Source of the DNA: Streptomyces sp. RKAG290
GTDB taxonomy: Bacteria > Actinomycetota > Actinomycetes > Streptomycetales > Streptomycetaceae
Direction of reading: 5' to 3'
Length of the DNA: 64,000 bases
Assembly: GCF_023701695.1 (NCBI RefSeq)
Contig: NZ_JAJOZC010000001.1
Coordinates: 6,385,894-6,449,893, forward strand
Shown: piece by piece, positions 26,550 to 38,807 of the stretch
Numbering within the stretch: position 1 is the first letter of the stretch
How the letters are laid out: each line of letters opens with the position of its first letter
Notes under the pieces: model-generated
The model's input: the letters and a program-made list of their open reading frames with translations, nothing else
Told to the model about the DNA's origin: nothing
The model's database searches: none
Made by a program: the position numbers and the translations under genes

Positions 26550-27545
26550 ATGAAGCGCCACCTCATCTCGGCCGCAGACCTCACCCGCGACGACGCCGTC
26601 CTGATCCTCGACACCGCCGAGGAAATGGCCAGGGTCGCGGACCGGCCGATCAAGAAGCTCCCCACCCTGCGCGGGCGAACCGTCGTCAACCTCTTCTTCG
26701 AGGACTCGACGCGCACCCGCATCTCCTTCGAGGCCGCCGCCAAGCGGCTGTCCGCGGACGTCATCAACTTCTCCGCCAAGGGCTCGTCCGTCTCCAAGGG
26801 CGAGTCGCTCAAGGACACCGCCCTGACCCTGGAGGCGATGGGCGCGGACGCGGTCGTCATCCGGCACGGCGCCAGCGGCGCCCCGTACCGCCTGGCCACG
26901 TCCGGCTGGATCGACGGCGCGGTCGTCAACGCCGGTGACGGCACCCACGAGCACCCCACACAGGCCCTCCTGGACGCCTTCACCATGCGCCGCAGGCTGG
27001 TCGGGGCCGACACCGGACTCGGCCGGGACCTGGACGGACGCCGGATCACGATCGTCGGCGACATCCTGCACAGCCGGGTCGCCCGCTCCAACGTCCACCT
27101 GCTGACCACCCTCGGCGCCCACGTCACCCTGGTGGCCCCGCCGACCCTGGTGCCGGTCGGCGTCGAGAAGTGGCCGTGCGACATCAGCTACAGCCTCGAC
27201 GAGGTGCTGCCGAAGTCGGATGCGGTGATGATGCTCCGTGTGCAGCGTGAGCGGATGAACGCCGCGTACTTCCCGACCGAGCGCGAGTACTCCCGCCGCT
27301 ACGGCCTGGACGGCGAGCGGATGGCGAAGATGCCCGAGCACGCCATCGTCATGCACCCCGGCCCGATGGTCCGCGGCATGGAGATCACCGCCGAGGTCGC
27401 CGACTCCGACCGCTGCACGGTCGTCGAGCAGGTCGCCAACGGGGTCTCGATCCGGATGGCCGTGCTCTACCTGCTGCTGGGCGGCTCCGAGCCCGCCGCC
27501 CCCTCCCACCCGTCGCCCGTCGCCCGTACCGAGGAGAACAAGTAA
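26550..27545 (+). CDS. pyrB: Aspartate carbamoyltransferase catalytic subunit
   Basis: 331 residues. It condenses carbamoyl phosphate and aspartate in pyrimidine synthesis step 2. The carbamoyl-phosphate motif FFEDSTRTRISFE, then HPTQALLDAFT and the aspartate-side HPGPMVRG are visible. The start ATG 26550 gives the conserved MKRHLISAADL. The frame is open upstream through pyrR but without homology there. pyrC begins 2 bases after the stop. Confidence 0.97.
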   Translation: MKRHLISAADLTRDDAVLILDTAEEMARVADRPIKKLPTLRGRTVVNLFFEDSTRTRISFEAAAKRLSADVINFSAKGSSVSKGESLKDTALTLEAMGADAVVIRHGASGAPYRLATSGWIDGAVVNAGDGTHEHPTQALLDAFTMRRRLVGADTGLGRDLDGRRITIVGDILHSRVARSNVHLLTTLGAHVTLVAPPTLVPVGVEKWPCDISYSLDEVLPKSDAVMMLRVQRERMNAAYFPTEREYSRRYGLDGERMAKMPEHAIVMHPGPMVRGMEITAEVADSDRCTVVEQVANGVSIRMAVLYLLLGGSEPAAPSHPSPVARTEENK

Positions 27546-27547
27546 CC

Positions 27548-28834
27548 ATGAGCAAGATCCTTATCCGCGGCGCGAAGGTCCTCGGCGGCGAGCCGCAGGA
27601 CGTCCTGATCGACGGCGAGACCATCGCGGCGGTCGGCACCGGGCTCGACGCCGGCGACGCCACCGTGATCGAGGCGGCGGGCCAGGTCCTGCTGCCCGGC
27701 CTGGTCGACCTCCACACCCACCTGCGCGAGCCCGGCCGGGAGGACTCCGAGACGGTCCTGACCGGCACCAAGGCCGCAGCGGTCGGCGGCTTCACCGCCG
27801 TGCACGCCATGGCCAACACCTTCCCGGTCGCCGACACCGCCGGTGTCGTCGAGCAGGTCTGGCGGCTCGGCAAGGAGTCCGGCTACTGCGACGTGCAGCC
27901 CATCGGCGCCGTCACCGTCGGCCTGGAGGGCAAGCAGCTGGCCGAACTCGGCGCGATGCACGACTCGGCCGCCGGAGTGAAGGTCTTCTCCGACGACGGC
28001 AAGTGCGTCGACGACGCGGTGATCATGCGCCGCGCGCTGGAGTACGTGAAGGCGTTCGACGGAGTCGTCGCCCAGCACGCCCAGGAGCCCCGCCTGACCG
28101 AGGGCGCCCAGATGAACGAGGGCATCGTCTCGGCCGAGCTCGGCCTCGGCGGCTGGCCCGCCGTAGCCGAGGAGTCGATCATCGCCCGCGACGTCCTCCT
28201 CGCCGCGCACGTCGACTCCCGCGTCCACATCTGCCACCTCTCCACCGCAGGGTCCGTGGAGATCGTCCGCTGGGCCAAGTCCAAGGGGTGGAACGTCACC
28301 GCCGAGGTCACCCCGCACCACCTGCTCCTCACCGACGAGCTCGTACGGTCCTACGACCCGGTCTACAAGGTGAACCCGCCGCTGCGCACCGAGGCCGACG
28401 TCCTGGCCCTGCGTGCGGCGCTCGCGGACGGCACCATCGACTGCGTCGCCACCGACCACGCCCCGCACCCGCACGAGGACAAGGACTGCGAGTGGGCCGC
28501 GGCCGCCATGGGCATGGTGGGCCTGGAGACCGCGCTCTCGGTGGTCCAGCAGACGATGGTCGAGACCGGTCTGCTCGACTGGGCCGGCGTCGCCGACCGG
28601 ATGTCCCTGCGCCCCGCCGCCATCGGCCGGCTCGACGGACACGGCCGGCCCGTCTCGGCGGGTGAGCCCGCCAACCTCACCCTGGTCGATCCGGCATACC
28701 GTGGAGTGGTTGACCCCGCGGGCTTCGCCTCCCGCAGCCGCAACACTCCGTACGAGGGGCGCGAGCTGCCGGGCCGAGTGACCCACACCTTCCTGCGGGG
28801 CCGTGCCACGGTCGTCGACGGGAAGCTCGCGTGA
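27548..28834 (+). CDS. pyrC: Dihydroorotase
   Basis: 428 residues, amidohydrolase fold. Metal ligands are in LVDLHTHLREPG, with later HVDSRVHICHLST and the Asp of CVATDHAPHP. It closes carbamoyl-aspartate to dihydroorotate. It lies 2 bases after pyrB and overlaps the next gene by 4 bases, firm evidence for one operon. Confidence 0.97.
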   Translation: MSKILIRGAKVLGGEPQDVLIDGETIAAVGTGLDAGDATVIEAAGQVLLPGLVDLHTHLREPGREDSETVLTGTKAAAVGGFTAVHAMANTFPVADTAGVVEQVWRLGKESGYCDVQPIGAVTVGLEGKQLAELGAMHDSAAGVKVFSDDGKCVDDAVIMRRALEYVKAFDGVVAQHAQEPRLTEGAQMNEGIVSAELGLGGWPAVAEESIIARDVLLAAHVDSRVHICHLSTAGSVEIVRWAKSKGWNVTAEVTPHHLLLTDELVRSYDPVYKVNPPLRTEADVLALRAALADGTIDCVATDHAPHPHEDKDCEWAAAAMGMVGLETALSVVQQTMVETGLLDWAGVADRMSLRPAAIGRLDGHGRPVSAGEPANLTLVDPAYRGVVDPAGFASRSRNTPYEGRELPGRVTHTFLRGRATVVDGKLA

Positions 28835-29418
28835 CAACACTCAGCCCCACACATCAGCTGTACCAACTGGCCGCCGAGCAGAAGTCGGCGGACGTGACCG
28901 ACTGGTCCGCCCGGATCAGCTGGGTGATCGGCCTGCTCGTCCTCATCGCGTTCGTCTACTGGCTGATGCGCCAGGGATGGAAGTGGCGCGGAAGCCTCCA
29001 GTCGGGCCTGTCCGACCTCGCCACCACCCCGGACGGATTCGCGGACGGCGAGAAGCTGCTCACCCTCACCGGGCGCTACCACGCCTCGACGACCGCGGGG
29101 CAGTGGCTCGACCGCATCGTCGCCCACGGCCTCGGCACCCGCAGCCGCGTCGAGCTGACCCTCACCGAACAGGGCCTGGACGTCGTACGGCCCGGCGCGG
29201 CGGACTTCTTCGTCCCCGCAGCCGACCTGCGCGAGGCCCGGATCGACAAGGCGCTCGCCGGCAAGGTCCTGCCCGAGGGCGGCCTGCTGATCATCACCTG
29301 GGCCCTCGGCGACGAGCTGATCGACTCCGGGTTCCGCTCGGACCGCTCGGCCGAACACCCCGCCTGGGTCGAGGCCGTCAACCACCTCACCAGCACTACG
29401 GAAGGCACCGCACGATGA
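28831..29418 (+). CDS. Membrane protein with PH-like domain inside the pyr operon
   Basis: 195 residues. A hydrophobic helix at about 27-46 (ISWVIGLLVLIAFVYWLM) anchors a soluble C-terminal part with a beta-rich PH-like pattern (GLGTRSRVELTLTEQGLDVVRP, then ALAGKVLPEGGLLIITW). The function is unknown. It overlaps pyrC by 4 bases (GTGA) and carA by 4 bases (ATGA), so it is translationally locked into the operon. I recall the same arrangement in S. coelicolor. Confidence 0.82.
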   Translation: MTTLSPTHQLYQLAAEQKSADVTDWSARISWVIGLLVLIAFVYWLMRQGWKWRGSLQSGLSDLATTPDGFADGEKLLTLTGRYHASTTAGQWLDRIVAHGLGTRSRVELTLTEQGLDVVRPGAADFFVPAADLREARIDKALAGKVLPEGGLLIITWALGDELIDSGFRSDRSAEHPAWVEAVNHLTSTTEGTAR

Positions 29419-30549
29419 CGATCTCCACCCGGGGAGCCGCCAAAGCTCCCGCCGTACTCGTCCTGGAGGACGGCCGCGCCTTCCGCGGCCGCGCCTACGG
29501 GGCTGTGGGGGAGACCTTCGGCGAGGCGGTGTTCTCCACCGGCATGACCGGCTACCAGGAGACGCTGACCGACCCCTCGTACCACCGCCAGGTCGTCGTG
29601 ATGACCGCCCCGCACGTCGGCAACACCGGTGTGAACGACGAGGACCCCGAGTCGAAGCGGATCTGGGTCGCCGGATACGTCGTCCGGGACCCCGCCCGCA
29701 TCCCCTCGAACTGGCGCTCGCAGCGCTCGCTCGACGAGGAGCTCGCGGACCAGGGCGTCGTCGGCATCAGCGGCATCGACACCCGCGCCCTCACCCGCCA
29801 CCTGCGCGAGCGCGGCGCGATGCGCGTCGGCATCTTCTCCGGCAGCGCGCTCGCCGACGAGGAGACGCTGCTCGCCAAGGTGCGCCAGGCACCCCAGATG
29901 AGCGGCGCCGACCTCTCCGCCGAGGTCGCCACCAAGGAGACGTACGTCGTCCCGGCGGTCGGCACCAAGCGGTTCACCGTCGCCGCGGTCGACCTCGGCA
30001 TCAAGGGGATGACCCCGCACCGGATGGCCGAGCGCGGCATCGAGGTGCACGTCCTGCCCGCCACCGCCACGCTGGAGGAGGTGTACGCGGTGCAGCCCGA
30101 CGGCGTCTTCTTCTCCAACGGCCCCGGCGACCCCTCCACCGCCGACCACCCGGTCTCCGTCATGCAGGGCGTCCTGGAGCGCAGGACCCCGCTCTTCGGC
30201 ATCTGCTTCGGCAACCAGATCCTGGGCCGTGCGCTCGGCTTCGGCACCTACAAGCTGAAGTACGGCCACCGCGGCATCAACCAGCCCGTGCAGGACCGCT
30301 CGACCGGCAAGGTCGAGGTCACCGCGCACAACCACGGATTCGCCGTCGACGCCCCGCTGGACAAGGTCTCCGACACGGCCTACGGGCGCGCCGAGGTCTC
30401 CCACGTGTGCCTGAACGACCAGGTCGTCGAGGGACTCCAGCTCCTGGACCGGCCGGCCTTCAGCGTCCAGTACCACCCCGAAGCAGCCGCGGGCCCGCAC
30501 GACGCCGCGTACCTCTTCGACCGCTTCGTATCCCTGATGGAGGGCCAGC

Positions 30550-30557
<8 letters not shown>
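29415..30557 (+). CDS. carA: Carbamoyl-phosphate synthase small subunit
   Basis: 380 residues. The N-terminal domain has GMTGYQETLTDPSY. The class I glutamine amidotransferase domain has the nucleophile Cys in FGICFGNQILG and the His/Glu pair in QYHPEAAAG. It supplies ammonia to CarB. ATG 29415 is chosen, overlapping the previous stop. carB starts 8 bases before the carA stop. Confidence 0.97.
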
Positions 30558-33858
<3,301 letters not shown>

Positions 33859-33868
33859 AGAAGCCAGC

Positions 33869-33896
33869 AGGGGGACACCGGAAACGGTGTCCCCCT
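33869..33896 (+). terminator. GAAA-tetraloop hairpin between carB and pyrD
   Basis: AGGGGGACACCG (33869-33880) pairs perfectly with CGGTGTCCCCCT (33885-33896) across a GAAA tetraloop. It starts 10 bases after carB and ends 18 bases before pyrD. It may be an attenuating terminator or an mRNA-stabilising element within the operon. Confidence 0.5.
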
Positions 33897-33914
33897 CTTC
33901 ATGAGGACACCGTG

Positions 33915-35023
33915 ATGTACAAACTCTTCTTCCAGCTGGTCTTCAAGCGCATGGACCCGGAGCAGGCCCACTACGCGGCGTTCCGCTGGATCCGGCTGGC
34001 CGCCCGCACCCCCGTCCTGCGCACCTTCGTCGCCGCCGCGCTCGCTCCCCGCTACAAGGAACTGCGCACCGAGGCACTCGGCCTGCGGATGCACGGCCCC
34101 TTCGGCCTCGCCGCGGGCTTCGACAAGAACGCCGTGGCGATCGACGGCATGTCGATGCTCGGCTTCGACCACATCGAGATCGGCACGGTCACCGGCGAAC
34201 CGCAGCCCGGCAACCCCAGGAAGCGGCTCTTCCGCCTCGTCGCCGACCGCGCCCTGATCAACCGCATGGGCTTCAACAACGAGGGCTCGGCCGCCGTCGC
34301 CGAGCGGCTGGCCGCCCGCGTGCCGGTCTTCCGGACCACGGTCGGCGTCAACATCGGCAAGACCAAGGTCGTGCCGGAGGCCGAGGCCGCCGCCGACTAC
34401 GTGAAGTCCACCGAGCGGCTCGCCGCCCACGCCGACTACCTCGTCGTCAACGTCTCCTCGCCCAACACCCCGGTCTCCGCAACCTCCAGGCCACCGAGTC
34501 GCTGCGCCCGCTGCTGAGCGCCGTGCGCGAGGCGGCCGACCGCAGCGTCACCGGCCGCCGGGTCCCGCTGCTCGTCAAGATCGCTCCCGACCTCGCGGAC
34601 GAGGACGTCGACGCGGTTGCCGACCTCGCGGTCGAGCTGGGTCTGGACGGCATCATCGCGACCAACACCACCATCGCCCGCGACACCCTGGGCCTGAAGT
34701 CCGCGCCGTCCCTGACCGAGGAGACCGGCGGCCTGTCCGGTGCGCCCCTCCAGGAGCGCTCCCTTGAGGTCCTGAGCCGCCTGTACGCCCGGGTGGGCGA
34801 CCGGATCACCCTGGTGGGCGTCGGGGGCGTCGAGAACGCCGAGGACGCCTGGCAGCGCATCCTGGCCGGTGCCACGCTCGTGCAGGGCTACAGCGCCTTC
34901 ATCTACGAGGGCCCGTTCTACGCCAGGGCGATCCACAAGGGCCTGGCCGCGCGCCTGGCCGCCTCCCCGTACCCCACCCTCGCCGACGCCGTCGGCGCGG
35001 AAACCCGGAAGGCAGCGAAATGA
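33915..35023 (+). pseudogene. pyrD: Dihydroorotate dehydrogenase (quinone), one frameshift
   Basis: The protein reads as a full class 2 dihydroorotate dehydrogenase (369 residues if repaired), which oxidises dihydroorotate and passes electrons to menaquinone. It has an N-terminal membrane-associating helix, the FMN/substrate region GFDKNAVAIDGM and NRMGFNNEG, and C-terminal GVGGVENAEDAW. The frame breaks at GG 34472-34473 inside NVSSPNTPG: restoring one G gives PGLRNLQATESLRPLLSAVREAADRS and joins the two parts. GAGGAC lies 6 bases before ATG 33915. The stop overlaps pyrF. As an essential step for prototrophy, the break is probably a sequencing error. Confidence 0.9.
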
Positions 35024-35859
35024 CCCTGGAACCCTTCGGCGCACGTCTGCGGCGGGCCATGGACACCCGTGGTCCGCTCTGCGTCGGCATCGACCCGCAC
35101 GGCTCCCTGCTCACCTCCTGGGGGCTGAACGACGACGTCGCGGGCCTGGAGCGCTTCACCCGTACGGTCGTCGAGGCACTGGCCGACCGGGTCGCGGTGC
35201 TCAAGCCGCAGTCCGCGTTCTTCGAGCGCTTCGGCTCGCGCGGCATCGCCGTCCTGGAGAAGGCCGTCGAGGAGGCCCGCGCGGCCGGTGCGCTCGTCCT
35301 GATGGACGCCAAGCGCGGCGACATCGGCTCCACCATGGGTGCCTACGCCGCGACCTACCTGGACAAGGACTCGCCGCTGTTCTCCGACGCGGTGACCGTC
35401 TCGCCGTACCTCGGCTTCGGCTCGCTGCGGCCGGCGCTCGACGCGGCCGCGGTCTCCGGCTCGGGCGTCTTCGTCCTCGCCCTCACCTCCAACCCGGAGG
35501 GCGCCGAGGTGCAGCGGGCGACGGCGGCCGACGGCCGTTCGCTGGCCCAGCTGATGCTCGACCACATGGCGGCCGAGAACGAGGGGGCCACCCCGCTCGG
35601 CTCGGTCGGCGCGGTGGTCGGGGCCACGCTCGGCGACGCGGGGGTGAACCTGGCGGTCAACGGCCCGCTGCTCGCCCCCGGCATCGGCGCCCAGGGTGCG
35701 ACCCCGGCGGACCTGCCGGGGGTGTTCGGCGACGCGGTGCGCAACGTACTGCCCAGCGTCAGCCGGGGCGTGCTGCGCCACGGTCCGTCCGCATCAGGGC
35801 TGCGCGAAGCCGCCGAACGGTTCGCGGACGAGGTGCGCGCGGCCGTCTCGGACGGCTGA
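35020..35859 (+). CDS. pyrF: Orotidine 5'-phosphate decarboxylase (type 2)
   Basis: 279 residues. The actinobacterial long form has VGIDPHGSLL, the catalytic LMDAKRGDIGSTMG (Lys/Asp), and C-terminal APGIGAQGATPAD. It makes UMP from OMP. It overlaps pyrD by 4 bases and is the last gene of the operon. Confidence 0.96.
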   Translation: MTLEPFGARLRRAMDTRGPLCVGIDPHGSLLTSWGLNDDVAGLERFTRTVVEALADRVAVLKPQSAFFERFGSRGIAVLEKAVEEARAAGALVLMDAKRGDIGSTMGAYAATYLDKDSPLFSDAVTVSPYLGFGSLRPALDAAAVSGSGVFVLALTSNPEGAEVQRATAADGRSLAQLMLDHMAAENEGATPLGSVGAVVGATLGDAGVNLAVNGPLLAPGIGAQGATPADLPGVFGDAVRNVLPSVSRGVLRHGPSASGLREAAERFADEVRAAVSDG

Positions 35860-35923
35860 CGATCCCACGTAACAGCGCGTTGACGTAATCCTGACCAAAA
35901 AACTCGGTTGTTATGCCAGGAAT

Positions 35924-35955
35924 GTCCTGGTCGGCAAAGGCTGACCAGGACTTTT
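35924..35955 (+). terminator. Intrinsic terminator of the pyr operon
   Basis: GTCCTGGTCGGC (35924-35935) pairs with GCTGACCAGGAC (35940-35951), including one G-U pair, across an AAAG loop. TTTT follows. This is the most classical terminator in the window. Confidence 0.85.
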
Positions 35956-35967
35956 CGTCTGTTCTCG

Positions 35968-35996
35968 CTGACTCCGGCGGCCTTGGCCGCTAGTCT
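35968..35996 (+). promoter_or_regulatory. Promoter upstream of the sIHF gene
   Basis: CTGACT (35968-35973) and TAGTCT (35991-35996) are 17 bases apart, close to the vegetative Streptomyces consensus. The leader to the GTG at 36105 would be about 100 bases. Confidence 0.5.
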
Positions 35997-36104
35997 CCGT
36001 CGAGAGCCAACGCACACAGGTTGTTCGTTGCTCACCAGGTGAGGGGCGATCCCGTTGCCTCACCGGTCCGTATCCGACAGATCGACATCCGAGGTGACGT
36101 AGGC

Positions 36105-36428
36105 GTGGCTCTTCCGCCCCTTACCCCTGAACAGCGCGCAGCCGCGCTCGAAAAGGCCGCCGCGGCTCGCCGGGAGCGGGCCGAGGTCAAGAATCGACTC
36201 AAGCACTCCGGCGCCTCCCTCCATGAGGTCATCAAGTCGGGCCAGGAGAACGACGTCATCGGCAAGATGAAGGTCTCCGCCCTGCTGGAGTCCCTGCCCG
36301 GCGTGGGCAAGGTCCGCGCCAAGCAGATCATGGAGCGGCTCGGCATCTCCGAGAGCCGCCGTGTCCGGGGTCTTGGCTCCAACCAGATCGCATCCCTGGA
36401 GCGTGAGTTCGGCGGCAGCGCCGCCTGA
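36105..36428 (+). CDS. sihF: Streptomyces integration host factor sIHF
   Basis: 107 residues starting ALPPLTPEQRAAALEKAA. A long N-terminal helix is followed by a helix-two-turn-helix DNA-binding part with LESLPGVGKVRAKQIMERLGI (two-part HhH motif). The actinobacterial IHF (mIHF/sIHF) is a small nucleoid protein unrelated to proteobacterial IHF; it alters DNA topology and is needed for normal sporulation. The GTG at 36105 is chosen from that conserved start; the frame is open upstream to 36021. The pyrF-sIHF-gmk-rpoZ order is conserved. Confidence 0.93.
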   Translation: MALPPLTPEQRAAALEKAAAARRERAEVKNRLKHSGASLHEVIKSGQENDVIGKMKVSALLESLPGVGKVRAKQIMERLGISESRRVRGLGSNQIASLEREFGGSAA

Positions 36429-36429
36429 C

Positions 36430-36451
36430 GTTCTCAGGCACTCCTGAGAAC
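36430..36451 (+). terminator. Hairpin between the sIHF gene and gmk
   Basis: GTTCTCAGG (36430-36438) pairs perfectly with CCTGAGAAC (36443-36451) across a CACT loop. It starts 1 base after the sIHF stop, without a T tract. Confidence 0.5.
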
Positions 36452-36460
36452 CTGGATAAT
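36431..36460 (+). promoter_or_regulatory. Possible promoter giving a leaderless gmk mRNA
   Basis: TTCTCA (36431-36436) and GATAAT (36455-36460) are 18 bases apart. Only 6 bases separate the -10 from the gmk ATG at 36467, and no Shine-Dalgarno is present. It overlaps the hairpin listed above. Confidence 0.35.
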
Positions 36461-36466
36461 CGCCCC

Positions 36467-37084
36467 ATGGCTGCAACATCCCGGGGGACGTCCCCCGTAC
36501 CCCCGGACGTACGTCCGCGGCTGACCGTGCTCTCCGGCCCCTCGGGGGTCGGCAAGAGCACGGTCGTCGCGCATATGCGCAAGGTCCACCCCGAGGTGTG
36601 GCTCTCGGTGTCGGCGACGACCCGCAGGCCCCGCCCCGGTGAACGCAACGGTGTCCACTACTTCTTCGTCGACAACGAGGAGTTCGACAAGCTGATCGCC
36701 AACGGCGAGCTGCTGGAGTGGGCCGAGTTCGCCGGCAACCGCTACGGCACGCCGCGCCGGGCCGTGCAGGAGCGGCTGGAGGCCGGTGAGCCGGTGCTGC
36801 TGGAGATCGACCTCCAGGGCGCCCGGCTGGTCAGGCAGTCGATGGACGACGCCCAGCTGGTCTTCCTGGCACCGCCGAGCTGGGACGAGCTGGTCCGTCG
36901 GCTCACCGGCCGCGGGACCGAGGCGCCCGACGTGATCGAGCGTCGTCTCGGGGCGGCCAAGGTCGAACTGGCTGCCGAATCCGAGTTCGATACGACGCTT
37001 GTCAACACCTCCGTCGAGGATGTGGCACGTGAGCTGCTAGCCTTGATGCTGGAGGCTTCCGGCCACCGTGCCGACAGCGACTGA
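36467..37084 (+). CDS. gmk: Guanylate kinase
   Basis: 205 residues. Walker A SGPSGVGKST, the GMP-binding SVSATTRRPRPGE and GVHYFFV, then LEIDLQGARLV and a C-terminal lid are clear. It phosphorylates GMP to GDP. The first about 18 residues before RLTVLSGPSG are extra and Pro/Ser-rich. rpoZ follows after 103 bases that contain an A+T-rich palindrome. Confidence 0.96.
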   Translation: MAATSRGTSPVPPDVRPRLTVLSGPSGVGKSTVVAHMRKVHPEVWLSVSATTRRPRPGERNGVHYFFVDNEEFDKLIANGELLEWAEFAGNRYGTPRRAVQERLEAGEPVLLEIDLQGARLVRQSMDDAQLVFLAPPSWDELVRRLTGRGTEAPDVIERRLGAAKVELAAESEFDTTLVNTSVEDVARELLALMLEASGHRADSD

Positions 37085-37144
37085 GCGTAGTAGCCGCGCA
37101 GTGGCGGCGATGACACGGCGACCGCACCACACAGCCCCTGACTG

Positions 37145-37160
37145 TCAAAGATTTCTTTGA
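37145..37160. promoter_or_regulatory. A+T-rich palindrome upstream of rpoZ
   Basis: TCAAAGA-TT-TCTTTGA is a perfect 7+2+7 palindrome in an otherwise G+C-rich sequence, 27 bases upstream of the rpoZ start codon. It looks like an operator. I know no regulator that fits. Confidence 0.4.
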
Positions 37161-37187
37161 TCTTCACCCCCTTTCGGAAGGCAGAGC

Positions 37188-37460
37188 GTGTCCTCTTCCA
37201 TCACCACGCCCGAGGGCATCATCAACCCGCCGATTGATGAGCTCCTCGAAGCAACCGACTCGAAGTACAGCCTCGTGATCTACGCCGCCAAGCGCGCGCG
37301 CCAGATCAACGCGTACTACTCGCAGCTCGGTGAGGGACTCCTCGAGTACGTCGGTCCGCTCGTCGACACGCATGTGCACGAGAAGCCGCTTTCGATCGCG
37401 CTCCGCGAGATCAACGCGGGCCTGCTCACCTCCGAGGCCATCGAGGGCCCCGCGCAGTAA
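37188..37460 (+). CDS. rpoZ: RNA polymerase omega subunit
   Basis: 90 residues with the conserved PPIDELLEATDSKYSLVIYAAKRARQIN, which wraps the C-terminus of beta-prime and helps RNA polymerase assembly. The GTG start has GGAAGG 6 bases upstream. A strong terminator follows. Confidence 0.96.
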   Translation: MSSSITTPEGIINPPIDELLEATDSKYSLVIYAAKRARQINAYYSQLGEGLLEYVGPLVDTHVHEKPLSIALREINAGLLTSEAIEGPAQ

Positions 37461-37476
37461 GCAGGAAACGTACCTT

Positions 37477-37516
37477 CACCACAGGCCCGGCGGTCACCAC
37501 CGCCGGGCCTGTGGTG
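37477..37516. terminator. Terminator after rpoZ
   Basis: An 18-bp perfect stem (37477-37494 with 37499-37516) with a CACC loop starts 16 bases after the rpoZ stop. It is symmetric in principle, but only rpoZ faces it. Confidence 0.8.
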
Positions 37517-37604
37517 TGTCCGGGGCGCCGGACCGGCGTCCGCGCCGGTGAGGCAGCATGGGTGCGTACGTATCCGAGTACGTACCCGAGTGCGGGGAGA
37601 CGCA

Positions 37605-38807
37605 GTGGAGAAGCCGAAGGTCGTCCTGGGCGTCAGCGGGGGCATCGCCGCCTACAAGGCGTGCGAGCTGCTGCGGCGGCTGACCGAGTCCGGCCATGAC
37701 GTACGGGTCGTACCGACCGAGGCGTCGCTCCACTTCGTCGGCGCGGCCACCTGGTCGGCGCTCTCCGGCCACCCGGTGTCCACCGAGGTCTGGAACGACG
37801 TCCACGAGGTCCCCCACGTGCGGATCGGACAGCACGCCGACCTCGTCGTCGTGGCCCCCGCCACCGCGGACATGCTCGCCAAGGCCGCTCACGGGCTGGC
37901 CGACGACCTGCTGACCAACACCCTGCTCACCGCCCGGTGTCCGGTCGTCTTCGCGCCCGCCATGCACACCGAGATGTGGGAGCACCCGGCCACCCAGGAG
38001 AACGTCGCCACCCTGCGCCGCCGGGGCGCCGTCGTCATCGAGCCCGCCGTCGGCCGGCTCACCGGGGTCGACACCGGCAAGGGCCGGCTGCCCGACCCGG
38101 CGGAGATCTTCGAGGTCTGCCGCCGGGTGCTGGCCCGCGGTCCGCTCGCCCCGGACCTGACCGGCCGCCACGTGGTGATCAGCGCGGGCGGCACCCGGGA
38201 GCCGCTCGACCCGGTCCGCTACCTCGGCAACCGCTCCTCCGGGAAGCAGGGGTACGCCCTCGCCCGCACCGCGGTCGCCCGCGGCGCGCGGGTCACGCTG
38301 GTGGAGGCCAACACCGGACTGCCCGACCCGTCCGGCGCGGACGTCGTCAGGGCCGGGACCGCGGTGCAGCTGCGCGAGGCCGTGCTCAAGGCGGCGCAGG
38401 ACGCGGATGTCGTGGTGATGGCGGCGGCGGTCGCCGACTTCCGCCCGGCCGAGTACGCCACCGGGAAGATCAAGAAGAAGGACGGTCAGGAGCCCGCGCC
38501 GATCGCGCTCGTCCGCAACCCGGACATCCTGGCCGAGGTCGCCGCGCGGCGCGCCCGCCCGGAACAGATCGTCGTCGGATTCGCCGCCGAGACCGACAAC
38601 GTCCTGGCCAACGGCCGCGACAAGCTCCGCCGCAAGGGCTGCGACCTCCTGGTGGTCAACGAGGTGGGGGAGCGCAAGACCTTCGGCTCGGAGGAGAACG
38701 AAGCGGTGGTGCTCGCCGCCGGCGGTGGCGAGACCCCGGTGCCGTACGGGCCCAAGGAGGCGCTCGCCGACACGGTCTGGGACCTCGTGTCGTCACGTCT
38801 TGGATGA
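37605..38807 (+). CDS. coaBC: Bifunctional phosphopantothenoylcysteine decarboxylase / phosphopantothenate-cysteine ligase
   Basis: 400 residues. The N-terminal CoaC flavoprotein half has VLGVSGGIAAYKACEL, the His of HVRIGQHADLVV, and PAMHTEMWEHPA. The C-terminal CoaB ligase half has ISAGGTREPLDPVRYLGNRSSGKQG and AAAVADFRP. These are two steps of coenzyme A synthesis. The GTG at 37605 has GGGGAGA 4 bases upstream; the frame is open a little further upstream without homology. Confidence 0.96.
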   Translation: MEKPKVVLGVSGGIAAYKACELLRRLTESGHDVRVVPTEASLHFVGAATWSALSGHPVSTEVWNDVHEVPHVRIGQHADLVVVAPATADMLAKAAHGLADDLLTNTLLTARCPVVFAPAMHTEMWEHPATQENVATLRRRGAVVIEPAVGRLTGVDTGKGRLPDPAEIFEVCRRVLARGPLAPDLTGRHVVISAGGTREPLDPVRYLGNRSSGKQGYALARTAVARGARVTLVEANTGLPDPSGADVVRAGTAVQLREAVLKAAQDADVVVMAAAVADFRPAEYATGKIKKKDGQEPAPIALVRNPDILAEVAARRARPEQIVVGFAAETDNVLANGRDKLRRKGCDLLVVNEVGERKTFGSEENEAVVLAAGGGETPVPYGPKEALADTVWDLVSSRLG

